DNA of 64,000 nt from Marivita sp041725935 (GTDB taxonomy: Bacteria > Pseudomonadota > Alphaproteobacteria > Rhodobacterales > Rhodobacteraceae). The position numbers and the translations under genes are program-made. The stretch is from assembly GCA_041725935.1 (NCBI GenBank), contig JBGRQD010000005.1, forward strand, positions 186,001-250,000. Reading direction: 5' to 3'. The notes beneath the pieces were generated by a model. That model saw only the letters and a program-made list of their open reading frames with translations. It did not search any database and was not told the DNA's origin. Every line of letters starts with the position of its first letter. Positions within the stretch are counted from its first letter, which is position 1. Below, piece after piece: positions 8,703 to 17,630 of this stretch.

Positions 8703-10193
8703 ATGAACGAAATCACGACATTCAATCCGACCGGCGCCGAGATCTCGAACCCCGAAACCATGCCGCATTCGATCGAAGCCGAGCAGCAACTGCTGGGCGC
8801 GATCCTGACCAACAACGATGTTTTCGACCGTGTGGCGTCGATCATCGGCCCGCAGCATTTCTATGATCCTGTGCATGCGCGCATTTACGAGATTTCCTCC
8901 GCCCGGATCGCCAAGAACAATCTGGCCTCACCGGTCACGCTCAAGGCATTCATGGAGGACGACGAGGGCCTAAAGGAGCTGGGTGGTCCAGCCTATCTGG
9001 CCCGTCTGGCAGGCGCCGCAATCAGTTCCTTTGCGGTGCGAGACTACGCGCAGATGATCTACGATCTGGCCGTGCGCCGCGATCTGATCTCGCTGGGGCG
9101 CGACATCAGCGCCAAGGCGGCCAAGGTGGATGTGGCCTCCGAACCGCGTGAACAGATCGTCGAGGCGGAACAGGCGCTTTACAAGCTGGCCGAACAGGGG
9201 CGCAGCGATAGCGGCTTTCAAAGCTTCCTGAAAGCCGTCACCGATGCGGTCAACGTCGCCAACGCCGCGTATCAGCGTGAAGGCGGGCTGGCCGGTGTGT
9301 CGACCGGGCTGATCGACATGGATCGCAAGCTGGGCGGGTTGCACAAATCCGACCTTCTGATCCTTGCCGGGCGTCCGTCGATGGGCAAGACCTCGCTGGC
9401 CACCAACATCGCCTTCAACATCGCCAAGGCCTATCGCAAGGGTGTGCTGCCCGATGGCACCGAAGGCACGGTCGAAGGCGGGGTGGTCGGGTTCTATTCG
9501 CTGGAAATGAGCGCCGAACAGCTGGCCGCGCGGATCCTGTCGGAAGCCGCCGAAGTACCGTCGGAACAGATCCGGCGCGGTGACATGACGGAAACCGAAT
9601 TCCGCCGCTTCGTGGACGCCGCCAAATCGCTAGAGGCCTGCCCGCTTTATATCGACGACACCCCGGCCCTGCCGATCAGCCAGTTGGCCGCCCGCGCCCG
9701 CCGGTTGAAGCGGACACACGGGCTGGATGTTCTGATCATCGACTACCTTCAGTTGGTCAAGGGCACCGGCAAGGGCGAAAACCGCGTGAACGAGATCTCC
9801 GAGATTTCGCAGGGCCTGAAAGCGATTGCCAAGGAACTGGACATCCCGGTGATCGCGCTGTCGCAGCTGTCGCGTCAGGTGGAAAGCCGCGAGGACAAGC
9901 GCCCGCAACTCAGCGACCTGCGGGAATCGGGATCGATCGAACAGGATGCCGACGTGGTGATGTTCGTGTTCCGCGAGGAATATTACAAGGAACGGGAAAA
10001 ACCGGGCGATCACGAGCTGGAAAAGATGGCCGCCTGGCAGGATGAGATGGAGCGCCTGCACGGCCGCGCAGAGGTCATCATCGGCAAGCAGCGTCACGGT
10101 CCCATCGGCAGCATCGAGCTTAGCTTCGAGGGCCGGTTCACCCGCTTCGGCAACCTCATCAAGCCGTGGCAGCAAGGTGCCGGAGACATGTGA
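8703..10193 (+). CDS. dnaB: Replicative DNA helicase DnaB
   Basis: A 496-residue hexameric helicase that unwinds DNA ahead of the replisome. The N-terminal collar domain spans about residues 20-125. The RecA-like domain has Walker A GRPSMGKT at 223-230, a Walker B-type LIIDYLQL and the ALSQLSR motif, all intact. The 265-bp region upstream, shared with the divergent VWA gene, holds a TTGACT at 8534-8539 with AT-richer DNA about 19 bases later, a possible promoter that I do not annotate separately. Confidence 0.97.
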   Translation: MNEITTFNPTGAEISNPETMPHSIEAEQQLLGAILTNNDVFDRVASIIGPQHFYDPVHARIYEISSARIAKNNLASPVTLKAFMEDDEGLKELGGPAYLARLAGAAISSFAVRDYAQMIYDLAVRRDLISLGRDISAKAAKVDVASEPREQIVEAEQALYKLAEQGRSDSGFQSFLKAVTDAVNVANAAYQREGGLAGVSTGLIDMDRKLGGLHKSDLLILAGRPSMGKTSLATNIAFNIAKAYRKGVLPDGTEGTVEGGVVGFYSLEMSAEQLAARILSEAAEVPSEQIRRGDMTETEFRRFVDAAKSLEACPLYIDDTPALPISQLAARARRLKRTHGLDVLIIDYLQLVKGTGKGENRVNEISEISQGLKAIAKELDIPVIALSQLSRQVESREDKRPQLSDLRESGSIEQDADVVMFVFREEYYKEREKPGDHELEKMAAWQDEMERLHGRAEVIIGKQRHGPIGSIELSFEGRFTRFGNLIKPWQQGAGDM

Positions 10194-10199
10194 TCCACC

Positions 10200-10706
10200 T
10201 CAGGGCAGCGTGACGATCCCTCCGAACGGGGTTTCGGTGTTCCACCCATCCGGCAGCCCGAGAATGGCACAGACCGCGCGGATACAGCCTGAATGGGTCA
10301 CAACGATGCTGTCTGGCGGAGTTGCCTGCAAGGCGGCGCGCACCCGGTTTTCAAGCATAGTGACGCTTTCACCGCCATGCGCCGCGTAGCCCATGAAATC
10401 GGCGGCCCAGGCATCCAGCCCGCTGCGCGGAATCTCGGACCAGGGCACACCTTCCCAGGACCCGAAATCCATCTCGATCCAGCCCTGCTCACGCTGCGGG
10501 ACTCCGCCATCGCGGCCAGCAATCCGCTCGGCCAGCGTCCGGCAGCGCAGCAGTGGCGAGGTGACGACATGGGCCATCGGCTGCAGGCGGCGCAGCACCT
10601 CTTGCAGTTCGTCTTCGAAACTTGCGGCCAGCGCCAAATCCGTGCGCCCGTAACACGTGCCCTTGGCCACGTCCGGCGTCGTGTGCCGCACCAGCGTTAC
10701 AGCCAT
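10200..10706 (-). CDS. cobC: Histidine phosphatase family protein, probable alpha-ribazole phosphatase
   Basis: A 168-residue protein of the phosphoglycerate mutase-like superfamily. It has LVRHTTP at the start (catalytic His, residue 7), VTSPLLRCR, a central catalytic Glu in MDFGSWEG and the second His in VVTHSG. I chose ATG 10706 because the family motif starts four residues later. The upstream ORF extension lies inside cobS in another frame. The start overlaps the cobS stop by 10 bases, so expression is coupled to the B12 lower-ligand genes. That context is the main reason to call it CobC rather than a generic phosphatase. Confidence 0.82.
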   Translation of the reverse strand: MAVTLVRHTTPDVAKGTCYGRTDLALAASFEDELQEVLRRLQPMAHVVTSPLLRCRTLAERIAGRDGGVPQREQGWIEMDFGSWEGVPWSEIPRSGLDAWAADFMGYAAHGGESVTMLENRVRAALQATPPDSIVVTHSGCIRAVCAILGLPDGWNTETPFGGIVTLP

Positions 10707-11464
10707 GCCGCCAGCCCCAGATACAGACCCAGCTCGGTCACCTGCTGCATCCCACCAAGGCAATCCCCGGTATAGCCTCCAAGCTTGCGCAGAAAGATCA
10801 CCCGCAACCGCCACCCGGCCAGAAACGCGATGACGAGGCCGGTCAGCATGGGCAGCAGTCCGAACCAAAGGACCGCCGCGACCATGATGGCAAGCGCGGT
10901 TATCAACGCGACGCGGTAGCCTTCGGGTGTGACCGTCGGAGCCACGAACTTGGCCCCCTTGTCGCGGGCGTAGTCGTCCCACCGCACAACCTGCACCGCT
11001 GCCATGCGGCTGACGCCATGCCCCATCAGCAGGACAAGAGCGGCATCCAGCGGCGCGAGGCTCATCAATGCCGCTGCCTTGAGCGCAAGAACCAGACCCA
11101 GCGTGACCGTGCCGTAGGTGCCGATCCGGCTGTCGCGCATGATCTCGAGCGCGCGCTCCCGCGTCAGCCCGCCGCCCAGCCCGTCAGCGGCATCGGCCAG
11201 CCCATCTTCGTGGAACGCTCCGGTCGCAAAGATCGTTGCTGCAATCGACAAGAGCACCGCCACGGGCATTGGCCAGACCAGCGCGGTTGCGTAAAGCACC
11301 GCCGCGCCGATGGCACCGACAATCAGCCCGACCAGCGGGTAAAACCGCGTCGCGCGGATCAAGAGGTCATCCGAGAACGGCAAATCCTGTGGCACCGGCA
11401 GCCGGGTCAGGAACTGCACCGCAAGCAGAAACTCCTGCCACCGGGTTGCCTTGATGTCGCTCAT
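10697..11464 (-). CDS. cobS: Adenosylcobinamide-GDP ribazoletransferase
   Basis: A 255-residue integral membrane enzyme that joins alpha-ribazole (phosphate) to adenosylcobinamide-GDP, the last step of B12 nucleotide-loop assembly. The hallmark HEDGLADAADG lies at residues 85-95, and five to six hydrophobic helices follow. The start overlaps the end of cobT by four bases and the end overlaps cobC, which indicates a tightly coupled operon. Confidence 0.95.
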   Translation of the reverse strand: MSDIKATRWQEFLLAVQFLTRLPVPQDLPFSDDLLIRATRFYPLVGLIVGAIGAAVLYATALVWPMPVAVLLSIAATIFATGAFHEDGLADAADGLGGGLTRERALEIMRDSRIGTYGTVTLGLVLALKAAALMSLAPLDAALVLLMGHGVSRMAAVQVVRWDDYARDKGAKFVAPTVTPEGYRVALITALAIMVAAVLWFGLLPMLTGLVIAFLAGWRLRVIFLRKLGGYTGDCLGGMQQVTELGLYLGLAAWL

Positions 11465-12468
11465 ACCCGGCCCGAGACCCCTGCGCTGTCGAAACTGGCC
11501 ATGTCGTTGAGCATCGCCACCGCCGATTTCAAAATGGGCCAGGCCAGCACCGCCCCCGTGCCCTCGCCCAGCCGCAACCCCAGATCAAGCAGCGGCTCGG
11601 CCTGCAGCGCGTCGAGAATGGCCTGATGTCCCGGTTCGGCGGACCGGTGCGCAAAGATCATCGCTTCGCGGCAAGCCGGGTCCATGCACACGGCGATCAA
11701 GGCGGCCGCACTGGCGATGAACCCGTCCACCAGAATGATGCGCCGCGCCTCTGCGGCCCCAAGCATTGCACCGGCGATCATGGCGATCTCGAACCCGCCG
11801 AATTCGGCCAGCACCTCGGCAGGATCGGTCAACCCCGGACGGCGCGCGGCGACCTTCCCGAGGATGCGGCGCTTGGTGGCGAGACCGGCATCGTCCAGCC
11901 CGGTACCGCGTCCGATCAATGCGTCCAGCTCCGATCCGGTGAGTGCATGTGCGATCAGTGTCGCGGCGGATGTGTTGCCGATGCCCATTTCGCCAAAGGC
12001 CACCGCGTCCCACGCGCCCTCCTGCCCGATATCGCGCCCTGCTGCCAAGGCAGCATCGCACTGAGCGCGGGTCATCGCCGGACCCTCAAGGCTGCTTGCC
12101 GTTCCTTCGGCAATGGGCAGGTTGCGCACTTCGGGCACAAGGAAATGCCCGCCGATCACACCCGCGTTGACCACCTGCAGCGCCACATCATTGGCCTTGC
12201 AAAAGACATTGGCCGCAGCGCCCCCGGCAGCAAAGTTGAGCACCATCTGGCGCGTGACCTCGGAGGGATAGGCGGACACCCCGTGGTGCGCGATTCCGTG
12301 GTCGGCGGCAAAGATTGTCAGGCAACAGCTTTGCATCCTCGGGGACAGCGTCTGCTGCACCCGGGCCACCTGCGCGGCCAGAGCCTCGATCCGCGCAAGC
12401 GCACCCAGAGGTTTGGTTTTTCCGTCGATCTTTGCCGCGAGCGCGGTCTCGAAATTCTGATCTGTCAT
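11461..12468 (-). CDS. cobT: Nicotinate-nucleotide--dimethylbenzimidazole phosphoribosyltransferase
   Basis: A 335-residue enzyme that makes alpha-ribazole phosphate from dimethylbenzimidazole and nicotinate mononucleotide. FGEMGIGNTSAA and the C-terminal LRLGEGTGA (with the catalytic-type Glu) are diagnostic. It is the first gene of the minus-strand cobT-cobS-cobC run. I saw no clear cobalamin riboswitch in the 122 bases between it and alr, and no cobU/cobP gene nearby. Confidence 0.95.
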   Translation of the reverse strand: MTDQNFETALAAKIDGKTKPLGALARIEALAAQVARVQQTLSPRMQSCCLTIFAADHGIAHHGVSAYPSEVTRQMVLNFAAGGAAANVFCKANDVALQVVNAGVIGGHFLVPEVRNLPIAEGTASSLEGPAMTRAQCDAALAAGRDIGQEGAWDAVAFGEMGIGNTSAATLIAHALTGSELDALIGRGTGLDDAGLATKRRILGKVAARRPGLTDPAEVLAEFGGFEIAMIAGAMLGAAEARRIILVDGFIASAAALIAVCMDPACREAMIFAHRSAEPGHQAILDALQAEPLLDLGLRLGEGTGAVLAWPILKSAVAMLNDMASFDSAGVSGRV

Positions 12469-12590
12469 GGCCGCGTGCTACCCTTAAGCCGAAGGTCGGA
12501 CAACTGCAAATCCGCCCCAATCGCGCGGCAAAGCGCATCGAAGAATTTTTCCCGCTTGACCCCTCGCATGGACACGCACAAACACCGCGC

Positions 12591-13628
12591 ATGGCACAGT
12601 CTGTTCTGACGATTGATCTGGGCGCGATTTGCGCCAACTGGCGGGCACTTGCGGCGATGAACGCGGGTGAGACCGCTGCCGTCGTCAAGGCGAATGCCTA
12701 TGGTCTGGGTGCGGCCAAGGTCGCCACCGCCCTTGCAGAGGCCGGTGTGCGCACGTTCTTTGTCGCACAGGCCGAAGAAGGTGTCGTGATCCGTCAGGCG
12801 CTTGGCCCCGGCCCAACGATCTGCGTCTTTGGCGGGCACATGCAGGGCGATGCGCCGCTTCTGCGGGATGCGAACCTCGTTCCGATGATCAATTCCATCG
12901 ACCAGATGCTGCGCCATGTCGAAGCGCTGCCCGGCCATCCCTTCGGCATCCAGCTGGACAGCGGGATGAACCGTCTTGGCATGGAGCCGGGCGAGTGGTC
13001 TGCGCTGCGTGACATCGCGCTCAGCCAGAGCCCGGTTCTGGTGATGAGCCATCTGGCCTGTGCAGATGAACCAACCCACGGGATGAACGCATTTCAGCTT
13101 CAGACCTTCCGCCAGATGACCGACGGGATCGACGCACCCCGGTCGCTGGCCGCGACGGGTGGGACCATCCTTGGACCAGACTACCATTTCGACATGACCC
13201 GTCCGGGCGTCGGCCTTTACGGCGGCCTGCCGTTTGTCGATGCGCGGCCGGTGGTGTCGCTGTCTATTCCGGTCATTCAGGTCCGTGATGTGAACCCCGG
13301 CGAATCCGTGGGCTATGGCAACTCTTGGGTAGCCCGTGTGCCGGGTCGGATCGCCACGATTTCGGCGGGCTATGCCGACGGGATCATCCGCGCGATGGGC
13401 CCAAAGGCGTATGTCTGGGCGGGAGAGACCCGCTGCAAGATCGTCGGGCGCATCTCGATGGACCTGATCGGCGTCGAGGTCAGCGCGGTCAAGGACATGC
13501 CGGACATGGTTGAACTGCTCGGGCGGCACCAGACCGTGGACACGCTGGCAGACGCGGCGGGCACCATCGGCTACGAGATCCTGACCTCGCTCGGGACGCG
13601 CTACGCCCGCACCTATCTCGGCGCATGA
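12591..13628 (+). CDS. alr: Alanine racemase
   Basis: A 345-residue PLP enzyme that makes D-alanine for peptidoglycan. The PLP lysine lies in VVKANAYGLG (K33 from ATG 12591), and the second catalytic Tyr in ISAGYADG near residue 256. The open frame runs further upstream into cobT antisense sequence, but homology begins at 12591. The start is divergent from cobT. Two small membrane-protein genes follow at short spacing and probably share its transcript. Confidence 0.95.
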   Translation: MAQSVLTIDLGAICANWRALAAMNAGETAAVVKANAYGLGAAKVATALAEAGVRTFFVAQAEEGVVIRQALGPGPTICVFGGHMQGDAPLLRDANLVPMINSIDQMLRHVEALPGHPFGIQLDSGMNRLGMEPGEWSALRDIALSQSPVLVMSHLACADEPTHGMNAFQLQTFRQMTDGIDAPRSLAATGGTILGPDYHFDMTRPGVGLYGGLPFVDARPVVSLSIPVIQVRDVNPGESVGYGNSWVARVPGRIATISAGYADGIIRAMGPKAYVWAGETRCKIVGRISMDLIGVEVSAVKDMPDMVELLGRHQTVDTLADAAGTIGYEILTSLGTRYARTYLGA

Positions 13629-13641
13629 TCGCGCGGCGGGC

Positions 13642-14028
13642 ATGAGCTTTTTCGAACCCTCCCCCGTGCTGCTGGCCTTCATCTTCGTGCAGCGCTTCGT
13701 GTTTTTCGAGGTTCTGGCGGTGCTGGCCCTGCTGCGGGCCGGTGTCGGGCTTGGATTGGCGCGGGTGCCTGCGCTGATCACACTGCTGATCTGCACCGCC
13801 GCCATTGCGGCAACCTTTGCACCCGCCCTGAACCTGCAAGACCTGCCCGTCTATGCGCCGATGGCCCGCCTTCAGGCATCGGGCGGTGGAATGACCCTAC
13901 CGCTGGTGGCGTCGGGCGTGTTCGCCCTTGGCCTGTTCCTGCCGCAACGGCGCTGGCGCTGGATCGACTGGGTGCATGTCGTCGGGGTGCTGACGTTTGT
14001 CGGCCTCTGGGTCGCGACGCGGATCTGA
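13642..14028 (+). CDS. Small membrane protein, unknown function
   Basis: A 128-residue, strongly hydrophobic protein with about four predicted membrane helices (residues 8-30, 38-56, 80-98, 108-126). I recognise no family motif. It starts 13 bases after alr and ends 3 bases before a PqiA-like gene, so the three look like one operon. The context only hints at an envelope role. Confidence 0.65.
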   Translation: MSFFEPSPVLLAFIFVQRFVFFEVLAVLALLRAGVGLGLARVPALITLLICTAAIAATFAPALNLQDLPVYAPMARLQASGGGMTLPLVASGVFALGLFLPQRRWRWIDWVHVVGVLTFVGLWVATRI

Positions 14029-14031
14029 CGG

Positions 14032-14472
14032 GTGACCGTCCTCAAATGGATCAACCTCGCGCTGCTGGTGCTTTACCCAGTGTCGTGGAGCGCGCCCTTG
14101 ATGCGCGCGGGTCTTCTGCCGCTTTTCGGGCTCAGCGAAATCAGCGTTCTGACCGGGCTGCAGGCGCTCTGGGGCACGGACATTCTGCTGGCGCTGATCG
14201 TGACGGTGTTTGCGTTGGTCGCGCCCTACATGAAGACGATCGGGCTGGCGCTGGTGCAGTTCCGTCTGCTCAGCCGTCGCGCCTTGCCGACGCTCAGCCT
14301 GATGGGCAAGCTGGCGATGGCCGATGTGTTCTTGATCGCGCTCTACATCACGGTCGTCAAAGGCATCGGGATCGGGCGGATCGAAACCGCCTGGGGGCTG
14401 TATCTCTTCACCGCCTGCATTCTGACCTCGCTTTTGATCAGCCTCCTCGAGACGCGCCGCATCTCCCATTGA
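14032..14472 (+). CDS. Paraquat-inducible protein A-like membrane protein
   Basis: A 146-residue protein with four hydrophobic segments, started by GTG 14032 three bases after the previous stop. The spacing of helices and the LYPVSWSAPL and ALYITVVKGIGIGRIE stretches resemble a single PqiA domain. PqiA proteins of E. coli have two such domains and a cysteine-rich zinc ribbon, neither of which is present here. It probably belongs to the alr transcript. Its function is unproven, and envelope lipid or stress roles are known for the family. Confidence 0.65.
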   Translation: MTVLKWINLALLVLYPVSWSAPLMRAGLLPLFGLSEISVLTGLQALWGTDILLALIVTVFALVAPYMKTIGLALVQFRLLSRRALPTLSLMGKLAMADVFLIALYITVVKGIGIGRIETAWGLYLFTACILTSLLISLLETRRISH

Positions 14473-14625
14473 CCACGGATCGGAAACAATCGTGCAGAAT
14501 CGCAACGGTTGTTTACAACTCCGCCGGCAGTCCGAAAAATCGTTAAAAAACAGTATGTCCTGACCGGTGTTCGGCATAAAGTCGCCGATGTTGCCGATAT
14601 GTAGATGGTTACTTGGGGGTATCCG

Positions 14626-15480
14626 ATGATTGGAGCGATGCGATCGCTTGTCGTTTCGACGGGCTGGTTGATGCAACGTTTGATGTTCTTGGCTCTGAGC
14701 CTGCTTGGGCTGGGGGCGTTGGGATACACGCTGGCCTGCGCATTCGGCGTCGCGCCATGGCTCGACATGACCGCAACATTTGGGGGTGTGGCCTATGCTC
14801 AGGCCGGACAGGTTGTGCAGATCGGTCTGACTGGACTCTTACTCGGGCTGTGCGCGTTCCTGCCTGCAAACGCCCGGATCATGGCTTTGGAAACCTCGCA
14901 CCGACGCTTCCATATCGGCATGGAGGACGTCGCCCGCGCCTACCGTCTGGCGCACGCGGTCGACCGCGACGGCGTGTTCAAACTGCGGTCCGAATTTGAT
15001 TCGGTCCGCGAACGTATGGCCTTCCTGCGCGATCATCCCGATCTGGCAGAGCTTGAACCCTCGGTCCTCGAAGTGGCCAGCCAGATGAGCCATGTCTCGC
15101 GGGACCTTGCGGATACCTATTCCGACCGCAGTGTCGCGCGCGCCCGCGATTTCCTGATCCAGCGGCAACAGGAAATCGAGGACTTCAACACAAGGATCGA
15201 CGCGGCCAAAGCCAGCGCCGCGGAAATGCGCGTCTGGATCGACAGGCTCGAGTTGGAAGAAAGCGTGGCCAAGTCGCAGCTGGCCCGCCTGCAGGATGAA
15301 TTGTCCGATATTCTGCCTGAACTCTACGGTGACGACGCTGTGGCGCTCCAGCCGGCTCGCGTTGCAACACGCTCCGATCATGACCGCACCACCTGGGACG
15401 ATTGGGAAGATCCGGTGCCGGTGCCAGAGTCCGAAGACAACCGGATCGTGGCCCTGCTCGCGCGGCGCGCTGCCGAATAA
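14626..15480 (+). CDS. Membrane-anchored coiled-coil protein of unknown function
   Basis: A 284-residue protein with two N-terminal membrane helices (about 12-40 and 55-80). A long, charged, probably coiled-coil segment follows (about 95-230), with an acidic tail that contains a Trp-rich patch (TTWDDWEDP). ATG 14626 has GGGGG upstream; an in-frame ATG at 14605 is also possible. It lies 57 bases before radA on the same strand. I recall roseobacter homologues labelled as DNA repair proteins, which may reflect only that neighbour. I see no catalytic motif. Confidence 0.65.
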   Translation: MIGAMRSLVVSTGWLMQRLMFLALSLLGLGALGYTLACAFGVAPWLDMTATFGGVAYAQAGQVVQIGLTGLLLGLCAFLPANARIMALETSHRRFHIGMEDVARAYRLAHAVDRDGVFKLRSEFDSVRERMAFLRDHPDLAELEPSVLEVASQMSHVSRDLADTYSDRSVARARDFLIQRQQEIEDFNTRIDAAKASAAEMRVWIDRLELEESVAKSQLARLQDELSDILPELYGDDAVALQPARVATRSDHDRTTWDDWEDPVPVPESEDNRIVALLARRAAE

Positions 15481-15537
15481 TCCGGCGCGTGCAGCCGCCG
15501 CTTGCAGGCCTGCGCAGCTTGGGCCACAAGCAGCGTC

Positions 15538-16905
15538 ATGGCGAAATCCTCGGCCACCTTTGTCTGTCAATCCTGCGGGACCACGACCACCAAATGGTCG
15601 GGTCGATGCGACGCATGCGGCGAATGGAACTGCATCGTCGAAGAGGTGCCGCTGGCCGCCGGACCAGCTGCCAAGACTCTGGGCGCCTCCAAGGGGCGGT
15701 CCCTGCCGCTCAGCGACCTGTCCAGCACCGAAGCGCCGCCACCACGCACCACATCCGGGCTGGACGAACTGGACCGTGTGCTGGGCGGAGGGCTGGTGCC
15801 CGCCTCGGCGCTTCTGGTCGGCGGTGATCCCGGCATCGGGAAATCGACACTGCTGTTGCAGGCCGCCGCCGCCTTTGCCAATGCCGGTCTCAAGGTCATC
15901 TACATCTCCGGCGAAGAGGCCAGCGCACAGGTGCGGATGCGCGCCGCGCGGCTGGGCCTGCGGGATGCGCCGGTCAAGCTGGCGACCGAAACCAACCTGC
16001 GCGATATCCTCACGACGCTTGAGAACGAAAAACCCGATCTGGCGATCATCGACTCGATCCAGACCATGTGGGCCGACAATGTCGCCTCTGCCCCCGGCAG
16101 CGTGGCGCAGGTGCGCGCCTCGGCCCACGAACTGACCAGCTTTGCCAAGCGGCGCGGCACCTCGATCGTGATGGTGGGCCATGTCACCAAGGACGGTCAG
16201 ATCGCCGGTCCGCGCGTGGTCGAACACATGGTCGACACGGTGCTTTATTTCGAGGGCGAACGCGGGCACCAGTTCCGCATCCTGCGCGCCGTCAAGAACC
16301 GCTTTGGCCCGGCGGATGAAATCGGTGTGTTCGAGATGACGGGCAGCGGACTGGCCGAAGTGGCGAATCCCTCGGCGCTGTTCTTGTCCGAACGCGGCGA
16401 CCCGTCCCCCGGATCGGCGGTCTTTGCCGGGATCGAAGGCACACGTCCGGTTCTGGTGGAATTTCAGGCGCTTGTGGCCCCCACGCCACACAGCCAGCCG
16501 CGCCGGTCGGTGGTCGGTTGGGATGGCGGGCGACTGGCCATGATCCTTGCCGTGCTCGAGGCGCGCTGCGGCATTCCGTTTGCCGGGATGGATGTTTATC
16601 TCAACGTTGCGGGCGGAATGAAGGTCAGCGAACCGGCGGCCGATCTGGCCGTGGCTGCAGCCCTTTTGTCGGCCCGCGAAGACATTGCCTTACCTGCCGA
16701 GACAGTGGTTTTCGGGGAAATCAGCCTGTCGGGCGCATTGCGCCCCGTTGGCCAAACCGAAAATCGGTTGAAAGAGGCACAAAAACTTGGTTTTACCGCC
16801 GCGATAGTGCCAAAGGGTGGAACATCGGCGCCCCGCGACGGGATCGCGGCAACCGAGATCGACGCTTTGGCCAGCTTTGTTGGTGATGTATTCGGCGCCG
16901 GGTAG
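15538..16905 (+). CDS. radA: DNA repair protein RadA
   Basis: A 455-residue RecA-like branch-migration factor that works on recombination intermediates. The N-terminal C4 zinc ribbon (CQSC...CDAC, residues 10-28), Walker A GGDPGIGKS at 95-103, the RadA signature KNRFG at 253-257 and a C-terminal Lon-protease-like domain are all present. The start at 15538 is set by MAKSSATFVCQ, directly before the zinc ribbon. cvpA and purF follow. Confidence 0.96.
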   Translation: MAKSSATFVCQSCGTTTTKWSGRCDACGEWNCIVEEVPLAAGPAAKTLGASKGRSLPLSDLSSTEAPPPRTTSGLDELDRVLGGGLVPASALLVGGDPGIGKSTLLLQAAAAFANAGLKVIYISGEEASAQVRMRAARLGLRDAPVKLATETNLRDILTTLENEKPDLAIIDSIQTMWADNVASAPGSVAQVRASAHELTSFAKRRGTSIVMVGHVTKDGQIAGPRVVEHMVDTVLYFEGERGHQFRILRAVKNRFGPADEIGVFEMTGSGLAEVANPSALFLSERGDPSPGSAVFAGIEGTRPVLVEFQALVAPTPHSQPRRSVVGWDGGRLAMILAVLEARCGIPFAGMDVYLNVAGGMKVSEPAADLAVAAALLSAREDIALPAETVVFGEISLSGALRPVGQTENRLKEAQKLGFTAAIVPKGGTSAPRDGIAATEIDALASFVGDVFGAG

Positions 16906-16937
16906 CGCCATCCGATTGAAAAGAAGGGCAAGGACCG

Positions 16938-17510
16938 ATGGAAGGGTTCACCATTATTGACGGCGTCGTTGCCGTCGTCATCGTTCTGTCTGCGCTTCTG
17001 GCCTATTCGCGTGGCGTCGTCCGCGAAACAATGGCCATTCTCGGCTGGATTGCAGCCGCGGTTCTGGGCTTCATGTTCGGCCCGCAGGTGCGCCCGCTGA
17101 TGACGGAAATCCCGGTCATCGGGGAGTTCCTGACCGGCAGCTGCGAACTCAGCGTGATCGGCGGGTTTGCGGCGGTGTTCACCGTGGCGCTGGTGATCAT
17201 GTCGTTCTTCACCCCGCTCTTTTCCACCATCGTGCAGCGCTCGGCGTTCGGCGGTGTCGATCAGGCGCTGGGCTTTCTATTTGGCGTGGCGCGCGGTGTG
17301 TTGCTGGTGGCCGTCGCGTTCTTTGTCTACTCGGTCGTGATCACGGCGCAGGATGTCCCGATGATCGACGACAGCCGCTCTGCCGTGGTGTTCGGACGCC
17401 TCACCGGCCAGATCGAACAGCGCAACCCCGAACAGGCGCTGGGCTGGATCACTGCACAGTACGAGCAGCTGGTCGGCGTCTGCGATGCCCCGACAAACAG
17501 CGACACCTGA
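16938..17510 (+). CDS. cvpA: CvpA family protein
   Basis: A 190-residue inner-membrane protein with four helices in the first 140 residues and a soluble tail. It has the CvpA layout (an N-terminal TIIDGVVAVVIVLSALLAY-like helix, then SRGVVRETMAILGW). The family is needed for colicin V export in E. coli and for envelope stress resistance. It lies directly upstream of purF, the same order as in enterobacteria. Confidence 0.92.
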   Translation: MEGFTIIDGVVAVVIVLSALLAYSRGVVRETMAILGWIAAAVLGFMFGPQVRPLMTEIPVIGEFLTGSCELSVIGGFAAVFTVALVIMSFFTPLFSTIVQRSAFGGVDQALGFLFGVARGVLLVAVAFFVYSVVITAQDVPMIDDSRSAVVFGRLTGQIEQRNPEQALGWITAQYEQLVGVCDAPTNSDT

Positions 17511-17630
17511 TAAAGATCGGTCAACCTGTCGCGGAATCATGATAGTTTCGTGACACGGGGCGCTATGGCGCTTAAGACGGGGCATCCTCTGCTGCCACGG
17601 ATTCGGAGTACCGATTTGTCCGACACCCAG

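Noticed and set aside
12315..12590. N-terminal extension of alr
   Set aside because: It has no similarity to alanine racemase and lies antisense to cobT. ATG 12591 is the family start.
12469..12590. Cobalamin riboswitch upstream of cobT
   Set aside because: The 122-base gap is too short for a full B12 element, and I found no B12-box-like sequence.
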